34,156 nucleotides of DNA from Rhizonema sp. PD37. Its GTDB lineage: Bacteria; Cyanobacteriota; Cyanobacteriia; Cyanobacteriales; Nostocaceae. Each line of letters opens with the position of its first letter. Position 1 is the stretch's first letter. Positions 15,473-24,144 of this stretch are shown piece after piece. The notes beneath the pieces are model-generated. The model was not told the origin of the DNA, did no database searches, and saw only the letters and a program-made list of their open reading frames with translations. The position numbers and the translations under genes are program-made. The stretch lies in NCBI GenBank assembly GCA_029379215.1, contig JAQYWO010000061.1, forward strand, positions 1 through 34,156, given 5' to 3'.

Positions 15473-18460
15473 CTAATGCACACCCTTTTCTAGATCTTCT
15501 GCAAATCTTGCTAGCTTGGCTAATGAATCAGCTACTATAAAAGCCTGTTCTGAAGTCTGATTAGCAACATTAGCAACTTCCATAATAGATAGGTTTGCAG
15601 AAGTTGAAGTTTGTGATTGTAAGGCAGCTGCTTGAGCAAGTTGCGTTACATGTAACTTTATTTCGGTAATAAGAGCGATCATATCAACTTGTTGACGCTG
15701 AGCATCTACGACCACTTGAGTTCCACTAAGCGCCTGTTCAAGTCCAAACTCAAGCTCAGAAATAACTTCATGAGTTTGTGTCTGAATTTCTGTCGCTAGG
15801 GTTGGGATTTCTACGATCTCTGAGTCTAATTGCTGCACTAATGACAGTATTTTGTCAGCGATCGCGGTAAATTTGTGACCTGCTTCTCCCGTCCGAGATG
15901 CTTCAAGTGCAGTTTGCATAACTTGGAGCTTAATTTGAGAAACAATTTGACTGACAATATTTACTATCTCAGATAGTTTTTGGGAAGGTTGGCTAAGACA
16001 TTGGACTTTTGTCGCTGCTGACAAAACTGTATCTTGGATAGCAGAGATACTATCTAAAAGTTGGTTCATGGACTCATGCTCGTCCTCTACCATCGTGCTG
16101 ATTCGCTGCTCCTGGATTTCGACTTGTTGAGCAGAGGTAAAGATTTCTCGAGCGGAATCAGCCAGTGTTTGAATTTGATTATATGTTTGTGTGACTGATT
16201 CTATCTGGTTTATAGCAACCTCTGTGGACATGCTTTGAATAACTGTTTCACCACTTTTCAGAAGTTCTGATACTTGACGCTGGAGTTCTTGTGTATGCTG
16301 CTTCTGCTGAGAAGACGTAGCTTCAGCCGCGTGGTAAGCCACATCTGTTTGCTTAAGGAGCCTAGCATGGTCGAGAGCAAATCCCACCTGTGTTGCTATT
16401 TGGGTGAGCAAATTAATTTCAAATTGCTGCCAATTGCGCGGTCCAGAACACTGATGTGCTATTAATAAGCCAAAGAGTTGGTCATCTTTAATAATAGGCG
16501 CAACCAAATTTGCCTTAACTGCAAATGGTTCAAGTTGATTAATATAACAATCGGTCAAACCTGCTTCATAAATATTATTTATCGCTTGAACTCGACCTGC
16601 CTGATACTTTTCTACAAAATCCTCGGCGAAGCATGGATCTTTGATATTGGCTCGCAATGCTTTTGGAAAACCAGGAAGAACTGATTCGGCAATCACAGTT
16701 CCATACCATTCTGAATCAAAGCCATAAACGACGATTCTGTCAGCGCTAATTGCTTTGCGGACTTCTTCAACTGTAGCTTTGAGGACATCTTCCTCGTTGA
16801 GACTTCGCCGTATACTGCGGGTTAAATCTATCACTAAATAAGTTAGGTCAGTTTCAGCATCGCTTTGCTGTAGAAGTCTGGCATGATCGAGAGCAAATCC
16901 TACTTGCGTTGCTATCTGAGTCATTAAATCAATCTCAGATTGCTGCCAATTGCGCGGACCGGAACACTGATGAGCAATTAACAAGCCAAAAAGCCGGTCA
17001 TCTTTAAGAATAGGTGCAACCAGATTTGCCTTAACAGCAAACTCTTCAAGTTGGTTAATATAACAAGAATTATAACCAGCTTTATGAATATTGTTTGTCG
17101 CTTGAACTCGACCTGCTTGGTACTTGTCTAAATAACCCTCTGCAAAGCAGGGGTCTTTTATTTTGGCTCGCAATGCTTTCGGGAAACCAGGCACAACTGA
17201 CTCGGCAATCACACTCCCATACCACTCGGCATCAAAACCATAAACAATAACTCGGTCAGCACTCAGTTCTTTACGGACTTCTTCTACTGTTACTTTAATG
17301 ACATCTTCTTCATTAAGACTTCGTCGAATCTGGCGGGTAATATCTATAAATACCTGAGCTATATCAGCTTTCGTATTTATTTGTTCTAGTAATCTGGTAT
17401 AGTCAAGAGCAAATCCGACTTGCGTTGCTACCTGTGCTAACAAATCTATTTCCGGCTGCTGCCAATAGTAGGGTTTGGAACACTGATGTGCAATTAGTAA
17501 GCCATATAGCTGGTCTTTCTTGTGAATAGGCGCGACTATATGAGACTTGACAGCAAATCGCTCTAACAGCTCAATATAAGCGTTGCTGAGGTCGGCTTGA
17601 TAGATATCAGCAGTAGCACGGACGCGATCATAGCCACCTTCAAGATAATTGCCGTCAAAATCGGCACTGGAGAATGTAGCCCACAACATTTTTGGTAAAC
17701 CAGATGCCACTGATTCTGCTACATAGCTGCCATCCTTGCCTGAATTGAAGCGAAAGATGACTACACGCTCTACTCTTAATACTTCGCGAACTGCTTCAAC
17801 GGTTGTTTTGAGAAGATCCTCTTCACTGAGTGAGTTTTGAATGCGACGATTAATATCTTTCAGTACTTGAGAACGCTCTACGTCAGCTTCTTGTTTCCAC
17901 AACAAACTCAAAAACTGTTCTTTGATCAAGCCCATGTTTATCTCTAACACAAGCAGTTCATCAATACTCTGGCTCGCACTACTAGTCCCAATAATTTCTC
18001 CACCTAGCCTAGTCACTATATTAGTAGACAAAGCGGCGGCTTTCTGAAGTGAACGAATAGCTCTATGAGCAAGAATGGTAGATATACTACCCGCCAGTGC
18101 TGCCGTTATTCCCGTTCCTAGTAACAGGAGTGACAATTGTCTTTGCGGTGATTCAGTGTCTACGATCTGTTCCACGCCCACTTTTCTGGCTCTGGAAATT
18201 TGCTCAGTATTTAGCTGATTGCCGAGAAAATAAGTTACTACCCCTACTGCTAGCACAGGTAGCATACTAAGAGCTAGTGCCCAGATTGTCACTTTAGCTT
18301 TTAAACTCCATTTCTGTCGCGTCAACTTTTCTTGATGAGGCGACAGTTGAACTCTTGTGAGATCGGAATTATTTAAAGTCACATTGTTAATATCTGGCTG
18401 ACTATGCTGTAACCCATTCGGTATTGTCGGTTTAGCTTGCTTTTGATTTGGCTGAGTCAT
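15473..18460 (-). CDS. Methyl-accepting chemotaxis-type protein with three phytochrome-related GAF domains
   Basis: A 995-residue membrane receptor. Two membrane segments (about 51-80 and 108-132) enclose only ~28 residues, so sensing is probably internal. A HAMP-like region (~133-185) precedes three GAF domains (about 200-358, 365-528, 540-700) and a coiled-coil MCP-like C-terminus (~705-995). GAF2 and GAF3 are nearly alike and carry the DXCF motif DPCF (Cys438, Cys610) plus the canonical bilin-attachment cysteine (Cys466 in NSCYINQLE, Cys638 in TDCYINQLE). GAF1 lacks both (Ala294 in SNAYIELLE). The residue after the canonical Cys is Tyr instead of the usual His. The signalling tip is divergent: KLQVMQTALEASRTGEAGHK where canonical MCPs have NLLALNAAIEAARAGE. 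The layout resembles PixJ/TaxD1 phototaxis receptors. A CheV-like gene follows. Confidence 0.85.
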   Translation of the reverse strand: MTQPNQKQAKPTIPNGLQHSQPDINNVTLNNSDLTRVQLSPHQEKLTRQKWSLKAKVTIWALALSMLPVLAVGVVTYFLGNQLNTEQISRARKVGVEQIVDTESPQRQLSLLLLGTGITAALAGSISTILAHRAIRSLQKAAALSTNIVTRLGGEIIGTSSASQSIDELLVLEINMGLIKEQFLSLLWKQEADVERSQVLKDINRRIQNSLSEEDLLKTTVEAVREVLRVERVVIFRFNSGKDGSYVAESVASGLPKMLWATFSSADFDGNYLEGGYDRVRATADIYQADLSNAYIELLERFAVKSHIVAPIHKKDQLYGLLIAHQCSKPYYWQQPEIDLLAQVATQVGFALDYTRLLEQINTKADIAQVFIDITRQIRRSLNEEDVIKVTVEEVRKELSADRVIVYGFDAEWYGSVIAESVVPGFPKALRAKIKDPCFAEGYLDKYQAGRVQATNNIHKAGYNSCYINQLEEFAVKANLVAPILKDDRLFGLLIAHQCSGPRNWQQSEIDLMTQIATQVGFALDHARLLQQSDAETDLTYLVIDLTRSIRRSLNEEDVLKATVEEVRKAISADRIVVYGFDSEWYGTVIAESVLPGFPKALRANIKDPCFAEDFVEKYQAGRVQAINNIYEAGLTDCYINQLEPFAVKANLVAPIIKDDQLFGLLIAHQCSGPRNWQQFEINLLTQIATQVGFALDHARLLKQTDVAYHAAEATSSQQKQHTQELQRQVSELLKSGETVIQSMSTEVAINQIESVTQTYNQIQTLADSAREIFTSAQQVEIQEQRISTMVEDEHESMNQLLDSISAIQDTVLSAATKVQCLSQPSQKLSEIVNIVSQIVSQIKLQVMQTALEASRTGEAGHKFTAIADKILSLVQQLDSEIVEIPTLATEIQTQTHEVISELEFGLEQALSGTQVVVDAQRQQVDMIALITEIKLHVTQLAQAAALQSQTSTSANLSIMEVANVANQTSEQAFIVADSLAKLARFAEDLEKGVH

Positions 18461-19192
18461 AAGTGAATTCTGATTTTGCTGCCAAAATTTATTAAACGAA
18501 AAAGATCTGTTCCCCCCGGATTTCTCACCACGATTTCCCTTCTTAGGAAAATAAGACGTTCAACACTCTGTCGAAATGACTAAAACTTCTGCAACAGAGT
18601 CTGAGTCAATGTTGTCAGGAGTGAGACAGACAAACTTGTGAGAAATGCGGGTACCACAGGCAGATACGTAAGTATTATTATTACATTTTCTACTTAATGA
18701 AAAATAAAGTTACAAAATGAAATGGTCATCATATGTTGTCCTGACTATATTTAAGGCTTTTATACATTAAGATTCTACTATTCAAAAGTATGAAAAGGTT
18801 CTAAGTAGCTTTAAAACCCTTCACTAGTGGTATTTCTACTCTTCAGTTGTTCTTATTCTCACAAGAGAGTCTGATCTCCTGGATTATGATCTTAGTGTTT
18901 ATTTTAACAAAATTACATAATAAACTTTTTTCTTTTATAAAAGATAGCAAATAACTGTATACGAAGTTCTGATGTATCAAAAATACTTCGATTACTAAAT
19001 GTTTTTTGTTAATATACGTTTATGATGGAGCAATTTTTTTAAATAGAATGAAATTTGTCAATCTATATACTTAGTTATTAATGATAAGTGGTTGTTATAA
19101 AATACAACCACCAACTTTAGGGGCGGGTTTTATGAAGATATAGTTTCAATACATGTTATTCAAAACCGCCCCAATCCACAAACAAACTCCGT
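18461..19192. other. AT-rich intergenic region, no gene recognised
   Basis: About 730 bp between the 3' end of pyk and the 5' end of the MCP gene, both on the minus strand. No gene was found. It should contain the MCP/CheV promoter and, near 19088-19172, the pyk transcript end. Confidence 0.5.
19088..19172 (-). terminator. Paired hairpins after pyk
   Basis: Two stems lie just past the pyk stop on the minus strand. GGGGCGGGTTTT (19120-19131) pairs with AAAACCGCCCC (19162-19172) with one bulged base and a ~30-nt loop. GTGGTTGT (19088-19095) pairs exactly with ACAACCAC (19104-19111). Their position fits transcription termination of pyk. Confidence 0.5.
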
Positions 19193-20962
19193 TCAAGGCG
19201 TTCCCATTGCCCCAGAGTAAACTAACCCTCTTTGCATATCCATCGTCAAAATTGCTCCATCTCGAATCACTTGCGTTGCTTCTTTAACACCAACAATCAC
19301 TGGCACACCAAGACGTAAACCAATGACTGCTGCATGACTTGTTAGACTATCATCCTCGGTAATAATTCCACCTGCCCTGCGAATTGCCTCGACAAAATCA
19401 GCGCTCGTGCGCGGAGCAACTAAAATATCTCCAGAATTAAAGTTACTGACATCCATACCAGTCTTAGCTACCCGTGCACGACCACTTACAGAACCTTGTC
19501 CAAGTCCAATTCCTTGACCGAGTACTGCTGTCACAACCTCAACCTTAATCAAATCTGTCGAGCCGGCTATTCCTTGGAGTGTGCCGGCGCTCATCACGAC
19601 TAAATCCCCCTCGAATAATAACTCTTTCTCTTGAGCGACGTTGATAGCTGCTTGAAATGTCTTGCCGGTAGAAGGCAGTTCTAGCACTAACAATGGTTTC
19701 ACTCCCCATACCAGCTGAAGCTGCCGAGCCACATTTACATGGGGTGTCACTGCTAATATGGGTGTCTGAGGGCGAAATTTGGAGACATTACGGGCTGTTG
19801 CTCCGGTTTGGGTGAGAGTCATGATTGCTGCTGCTTTCAGTTGCTCGGCAATTTGACCTACAGCTTGACTAATGGCATTGGGAATAGAACGTCGAAGATC
19901 TTTCACCTGAAGTTTGTTCGTATGCAGTGCCTCTTCCTGCTCAATACGTTCGGCGATTCGCGCCATTGTCGCCACAGCTTCTACTGGGAAATCGCCAACA
20001 GCAGTTTCATTTGAAAGCATAACTGCGTCCGTACCATCTAAAATCGCGTTGGCTACATCTGATACTTCAGCGCGAGTCGGACGGGGGTTGCTCACCATGC
20101 TGTCTAACATCTGGGTAGCTGTGATAATGGGAATGCCCAAGCGATTTGCAGTATTAATCAGTCGCTTTTGCAGCACGGGGACATCTTCTGCTGGCAGTTC
20201 CACACCCAAGTCGCCTCTTGCCACCATCACACCATCACACAAAGCCAGAACTGCCTCCATTTGTTCAATAGCTTCGTGTTTTTCAATTTTGGCAATGACG
20301 GGCACCTGTTTGCCTGCACTGGAAATTAATTCTTTGATTTCTATCATGTCCTGTGGGTTGCGGACAAAGGAAAGTGCAATCCAGTCTACACCCTGATCTA
20401 GACCGAACATCAGATCCTTACGGTCTTTGTCGGTCATTGCCTTAATTGAGAGGTAAACTCCTGGAAAGTTTACGCCTTTGTTGTTAGAAAGTTTACCACC
20501 GACGGTGACGCGACAGTGCAAATCACCTTTTTCGCGGTTAACTTCCTCGACTAGCATTTCTACCCGTCCATCATCAAGGAGGATTCTTGCCCCACTGGGG
20601 ACTTCTTCTGCTAGATAATCGTAAGTGACGCAGCTGATTTCTTTTGTGCCAGTCACCGGACGATTGGTCAAGGTAAAGCGATCGCCTTTTACCAACACCT
20701 CAGATCCATTTTCAAACTTCCCCAAGCGGATTTTTGGTCCTTGCAAGTCTTGAAGAATTGCGACTGGTTGATTCAGTTCAAAGGCTATTTGCCGAATCAA
20801 GCGGATATTGCGTTGATGGTCGCTATGAGTACCATGAGAGAAGTTTAATCTTAGCGTCGTTGCACCTGCTTCAATAATAGCCTTGAGCATTTCTGGGCTA
20901 CTTGTGGCAGGACCAATCGTGGCAACAATTTTTGTCCGGCGTACAGAATCTCTTAGTTGCAT
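19193..20962 (-). CDS. pyk: Pyruvate kinase with C-terminal PEP-utilizer domain
   Basis: A 589-residue pyruvate kinase converting phosphoenolpyruvate and ADP to pyruvate and ATP. Visible motifs are RRTKIVATIGPA at the start, LRLNFSHG (substrate/metal site), LQDLQGPKIRLG, the signature region VIAKIEKHEAIEQ and MVARGDLGVELP. Residues ~490-589 form an extra C-terminal domain with TSHAAVIGLRLGVPVIVG, the swivelling histidine domain of PEP-utilizing enzymes; its catalytic function in pyruvate kinases is uncertain. The extra domain makes it ~110 residues longer than E. coli PykF and is usual for cyanobacterial and Bacillus-type enzymes. Paired hairpins follow the stop codon. Confidence 0.95.
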   Translation of the reverse strand: MQLRDSVRRTKIVATIGPATSSPEMLKAIIEAGATTLRLNFSHGTHSDHQRNIRLIRQIAFELNQPVAILQDLQGPKIRLGKFENGSEVLVKGDRFTLTNRPVTGTKEISCVTYDYLAEEVPSGARILLDDGRVEMLVEEVNREKGDLHCRVTVGGKLSNNKGVNFPGVYLSIKAMTDKDRKDLMFGLDQGVDWIALSFVRNPQDMIEIKELISSAGKQVPVIAKIEKHEAIEQMEAVLALCDGVMVARGDLGVELPAEDVPVLQKRLINTANRLGIPIITATQMLDSMVSNPRPTRAEVSDVANAILDGTDAVMLSNETAVGDFPVEAVATMARIAERIEQEEALHTNKLQVKDLRRSIPNAISQAVGQIAEQLKAAAIMTLTQTGATARNVSKFRPQTPILAVTPHVNVARQLQLVWGVKPLLVLELPSTGKTFQAAINVAQEKELLFEGDLVVMSAGTLQGIAGSTDLIKVEVVTAVLGQGIGLGQGSVSGRARVAKTGMDVSNFNSGDILVAPRTSADFVEAIRRAGGIITEDDSLTSHAAVIGLRLGVPVIVGVKEATQVIRDGAILTMDMQRGLVYSGAMGTP

Positions 20963-21038
20963 AGGAGCTGAATCTAGGGAGCTACTCAGGGAATTATCTT
21001 AAACTAAGAGGGCGCTCTATGTCTGTTGCTGCTGATTC

Positions 21039-21075
21039 ACTGTACCGCTCCGTTGAAATTAAAAATTAAAAATTA
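21039..21075. repeat. AGTACCGCT dispersed repeat, copy 2
   Basis: ACTGTACCGCTCCGTTGAAA followed by TTAAAAATTAAAAATT has the same layout as the copies at 11897 and 21478. It sits about 75 bp upstream of the pyk start. Confidence 0.5.
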
Positions 21076-21188
21076 GTCTTGGAAAGTTAAGCGGAGTCGG
21101 TTTCCATCCCGCTTACTTTCCGCAAAATTAATAAAGCCTGAGTTATATGCTTTAGCATATTGCCAAGAAATAAATGCCCAGCAGTTCA

Positions 21189-21392
21189 TTCTAGATCTAG
21201 GCATCGTAGTCGCGAAGTCTGCCGGACAGAAGATTCTGGTAGGCTCGCTTCAAAGCGAAGCTCCGCTCTAGAGAGTACTCTCACGCCCTTGACTTTGCGC
21301 TTCGGTCTGCCGGGGGAAGTTTCCCTTGGGCTGTAGCTTCAAAGCGAAGCTCTGGGGACGGAAGTTTCCGCCCCCAAGACTTCGCGCTTGGG
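21189..21392. repeat. GC-rich repeat patch with twin GCTTCAAAGCGAAGCT palindromes
   Basis: GCTTCAAAGCGAAGCT occurs at 21247-21262 and again at 21336-21351, each able to form a hairpin. The surrounding sequence is rich in short G/C runs (GCCGGGGGAAGTTTCCC, GGAAGTTTCCGCCCCC) unlike the AT-rich flanks. It looks like a mosaic of small interspersed repeats with no coding potential, leading directly into the 43-bp dispersed repeat. Confidence 0.55.
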
Positions 21393-21435
21393 TTCCCCAA
21401 TCCGTAGTGCTATTTATTTTTATGGATCACTCTTA
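21393..21435. repeat. 43-bp dispersed repeat, copy B
   Basis: It is identical to 1711-1753 at 40 of 43 positions. Both copies sit after a GC-richer segment and before a T/A-rich one. Confidence 0.6.
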
Positions 21436-21477
21436 TAGCAATGAGTGAATGGTAAATATAATTCCGCACCCTGTGTA

Positions 21478-21509
21478 ACAGTACCGCTCCTTGGGAATTA
21501 AAAATTCTT
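21478..21509. repeat. AGTACCGCT dispersed repeat, copy 3
   Basis: ACAGTACCGCTCCTTGGGAA followed by TTAAAAATTCTT shares the TACCGCTCC core and AAAAATT tail of the other two copies. Confidence 0.5.
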
Positions 21510-21567
21510 CCTAACTATTCAAAAATTTGTGTCAAGATGCACAAGCCAGAGTCACAAATGCCCGCAC

Positions 21568-21658
21568 TAAGCATCCTGAAATACATTTTTATTGCAAAGC
21601 TCTCTCCCGCAGACTTTACATTTTAGTACGCTTGAAAAATAAAAATGTAGGATGCTTA
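21568..21658. repeat. 91-bp fold-back element upstream of crtR
   Basis: TAAGCATCCT (21568-21577) and ACATTTTTATT (21583-21593) pair with AATAAAAATGT (21638-21648) and AGGATGCTTA (21649-21658). The result is a 21-bp stem with one 5-nt bulge and a ~44-nt loop. It lies ~165 bp upstream of the crtR start and may be a miniature mobile element or part of a leader. Confidence 0.5.
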
Positions 21659-21823
21659 AGAAATTTACCTTCAGCCAGATGTTTTTCTTTGTCATATGCT
21701 GCTGTATAAATATAAAGACAACTTTTGTCTAATTGGTCAGAAACCTCAAAAAAGTGGATGAATTTTCTGACACAAAACTTTATTATTTGTTAAGTTGTAC
21801 TTTATATTCATCATAAATTATCC

Positions 21824-22744
21824 ATGAGTCAGGAGTCTACAATGCTGATGGAGTCTGTTGTACAGAAGCCACTGACAGTGCCGCCCAAAGAATTATTAGC
21901 ATCTCCTTCTGGTTTCAATACCACGACGCTCATGTTTTTGGCGGCTGTGGGAATGTTTGTGTCGTCTAACTTTGGTTACTGGCTGTGGCATTGGCCGCAC
22001 TGGCTATGTTTTTGCACTAACACTCTGGCTTTACACATTGCTGGAACCGTGATTCATGACGCTTGTCACCAATCTGCTCATAGGAACCGAGTCATTAATG
22101 CCATCTTAGGGCATGGCAGTGCCTTGATGTTAGTTTTTGCCTTTCCAGTGTTTACGCGGGTGCATTTGCAACATCACGCCCATGTTAACGACCCGGAAAA
22201 TGACCCAGATCACTATGTTTCTACGGGTGGTCCACTGTGGTTACTGCCAGTCCGCTTTTTGTACCATGAAGTCTTTTTCTTTAAGCGACAATTGTGGCGT
22301 AAGTCTGAGTTACTAGAATGGTTTCTCAGCCGCTTGTTTGTTGTGGTAATTTTCTCAATCTCAATTCAATACCACTTTTTGGGATATGTTCTCAATTTTT
22401 GGTTTATCCCTTCTGCTGTAGTTGGATTAGCACTGGGTTTATTTTTCGATTATTTACCCCATCGTCCTCATCAAGAACGCGATCGCTGGATGAATGCTCG
22501 CGTCTACGCCAACCCAGTTCTAAATATCTTGATTATGGGGCAAAATTACCACTTAATTCATCATTTATGGCCTTCTATTCCTTGGTATAATTACCAGCCC
22601 ACATACTATCTAATGAAGCCGTTATTAGTTGAAAAAGGCTGTCACTTATCTTCGGGACTACTACAGAAAAAAGACTTTTTTGAATTTGTTTACGATATTT
22701 TTCTGGGAATTAAGTTTCATCGTAAACAACTTAATAAAGACTAG
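21824..22744 (+). CDS. crtR: Beta-carotene hydroxylase (di-iron, CrtR type)
   Basis: A 306-residue membrane di-iron enzyme of the fatty-acid-desaturase superfamily, adding 3-hydroxyl groups to beta-ionone rings to make zeaxanthin (and myxoxanthophyll precursors). Histidine boxes are HDACHQSAH, HLQHHAHVN and HLIHHLWP, with a further FDYLPHRPHQERDR typical of CrtR. Several hydrophobic segments (about 34-60, 100-120, 165-210) place it in the membrane. The start MSQESTML at 21824 is used; an in-frame ATG at 21842 is an alternative. The conserved core from LTVPPKE onward is intact. It converges on ccaA, sharing the hairpin at 22851-22897. Confidence 0.92.
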   Translation: MSQESTMLMESVVQKPLTVPPKELLASPSGFNTTTLMFLAAVGMFVSSNFGYWLWHWPHWLCFCTNTLALHIAGTVIHDACHQSAHRNRVINAILGHGSALMLVFAFPVFTRVHLQHHAHVNDPENDPDHYVSTGGPLWLLPVRFLYHEVFFFKRQLWRKSELLEWFLSRLFVVVIFSISIQYHFLGYVLNFWFIPSAVVGLALGLFFDYLPHRPHQERDRWMNARVYANPVLNILIMGQNYHLIHHLWPSIPWYNYQPTYYLMKPLLVEKGCHLSSGLLQKKDFFEFVYDIFLGIKFHRKQLNKD

Positions 22745-22850
22745 CAAATGTACTGATAGCTGCCACATCGTAGAAAACAAAGTTTGTCTAAGTTACAAAA
22801 ATAAAATTATGCTTCCATGCATAAAAGGTATGAACAAGGTAGCTATGCTG

Positions 22851-22897
22851 TGATATACAATTAGTTGAAGTTTCACACACCAACTAATTGTATATCA
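22851..22897. terminator. Perfect 17-bp hairpin between crtR and ccaA
   Basis: TGATATACAATTAGTTG (22851-22867) is the exact reverse complement of 22881-22897 around a 13-nt loop. It lies between two convergent genes and can act on both transcripts. Confidence 0.7.
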
Positions 22898-22931
22898 TCT
22901 TATCTTCGCTTCTAGAAGTGAAACCCAGACC

Positions 22932-23747
22932 TCAATGTGCCTGAGTCGATCCTCGATAAATTCGCTCTAACTGCTCTGGTGAGAGCCATGTCCTTGGATG
23001 CTCATTTGCCAGAATGGCGGGTTTCTCAGGAGGTTCAGTCTGAATTTCATGAGAACGGACTGCTACATTGCAATTTGGAAACTGCTTTAACAAAGACTCA
23101 TCTAAGTCAGAATCAGATTCTTGAAGCTGGCTTTGGGGCAATACATAGGCATGCTTATGCGGATCGTATGCTAAAATTTCTGCTGTCTCTATGTGATAAA
23201 TCCAAGCATAAATGCTCAATTGCCCTTGGTAGAGCCGAGAGTGAATCACTGGATACGTCCGTAAATTCTCGATTTGAGTCAGTACATTTTCTGCAATCAT
23301 AATTTCTAGCAGTTCTTCTCCCTTATACTGACTATAGTTGTCTAAAACCAGCCTTCTTGTTGCCTCTGCATATTTCAACCAATCATGCACAAGCGGCATC
23401 TCCTCTCGCAAGCTTTGTAACTTCATTAGTCCTTTCATGGCACCGCAATGAGAGTGCCCGCAGACAATAATTTGCTGAATATCTAAAGCTTGAACAGCAT
23501 ATTCAATGGTGGCACCTTCACCACCATTGGTGGCTCCATATGGTGGAATGATGTTGCCAGCATTGCGGATGACAAACAATTCACCCAACTCGGCTTGTGT
23601 AATCAAGTTTGGATCGACTCGCGAATCAGAACAGGTAATAAACAACACTCTAGGCTTTTGACCATGAGAAAGCTGCTCAAACAGTTCTTGATGTGTGGAA
23701 AAATAACTTGATTTGAATTCACGCAGACCTTTAATTAATTTCTTCAT
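22932..23747 (-). CDS. ccaA: Beta-carbonic anhydrase, CcaA/IcfA type
   Basis: A 271-residue beta-class carbonic anhydrase interconverting bicarbonate and CO2. Zinc ligands are Cys39 (in CSDSR), His98 and Cys101 (in CGHSHCGA), with the Asp41/Arg43 dyad. Its length and a ~75-residue C-terminal extension after the catalytic core (including VRSHEIQTEPPEKPAIL and HPRTWLSPEQLERIYR) match the carboxysomal CcaA of Synechocystis, whose extension contacts CcmM. That location is inferred, as no ccm genes are in the window. The ATG at 23747 (MKKLIKGLREF) is preferred over an in-frame TTG two codons upstream. A strong hairpin at 23893-23920 lies ~150 bp upstream. Confidence 0.92.
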   Translation of the reverse strand: MKKLIKGLREFKSSYFSTHQELFEQLSHGQKPRVLFITCSDSRVDPNLITQAELGELFVIRNAGNIIPPYGATNGGEGATIEYAVQALDIQQIIVCGHSHCGAMKGLMKLQSLREEMPLVHDWLKYAEATRRLVLDNYSQYKGEELLEIMIAENVLTQIENLRTYPVIHSRLYQGQLSIYAWIYHIETAEILAYDPHKHAYVLPQSQLQESDSDLDESLLKQFPNCNVAVRSHEIQTEPPEKPAILANEHPRTWLSPEQLERIYRGSTQAH

Positions 23748-23892
23748 TACCAATTTCTATTGATATTCAAAGACTTTACAGACTTTCAATTAAAAAAATA
23801 TCCAGCAAGTACCTAAAGGTTGATGGTGCGTTACGAGTAGCGCTACACCCTGAGATTAAAGGATAATTTATTTTTGGTAGTCAGTTTATAAT

Positions 23893-23920
23893 TCAAAACG
23901 CACACTAAGCTGCGTTTTGA
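23893..23920. repeat. 10-bp hairpin upstream of ccaA
   Basis: TCAAAACGCA (23893-23902) pairs exactly with TGCGTTTTGA (23911-23920) around an 8-nt loop and is followed on the plus strand by TTTCT. It could be a terminator for plus-strand transcription or part of the ccaA leader. Confidence 0.45.
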
Positions 23921-24144
23921 TTTCTACTGTTATAGTAACAGGAAATAATTAGACATCTTCATAAACGACGTAGGGGCAAATTTATTTTTATGGAGCTCCC
24001 TTACTTGTGTTCTCATGTTCATATTTTTATAGATGATCGCTAAAGCTATAAAATAAAGTAGTCTCAATCAGATGTGTTGGTGGGAAACCGTCAGTATGAG
24101 TTGCTCAAGCCACACAGGCGTCAATTAGTATTGGAGATTTTTAG

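Larger units (their letters stand above)
20963..21823. other. Repeat-dense intergenic region between pyk and crtR
   Basis: About 860 bp between divergent genes, so both promoters lie here. It holds two AGTACCGCT-type repeats (21039-21075, 21478-21509), a GC-rich patchwork with twin palindromes (21189-21392), the 43-bp dispersed repeat (21393-21435) and a long fold-back (21568-21658). No gene was recognised. Confidence 0.6.

Noticed and set aside
23748..23753. TTG start for the carbonic anhydrase two codons upstream
   Set aside because: ATG at 23747 gives MKKLIKG and puts the zinc ligands at 39, 98 and 101, as in Synechocystis CcaA.
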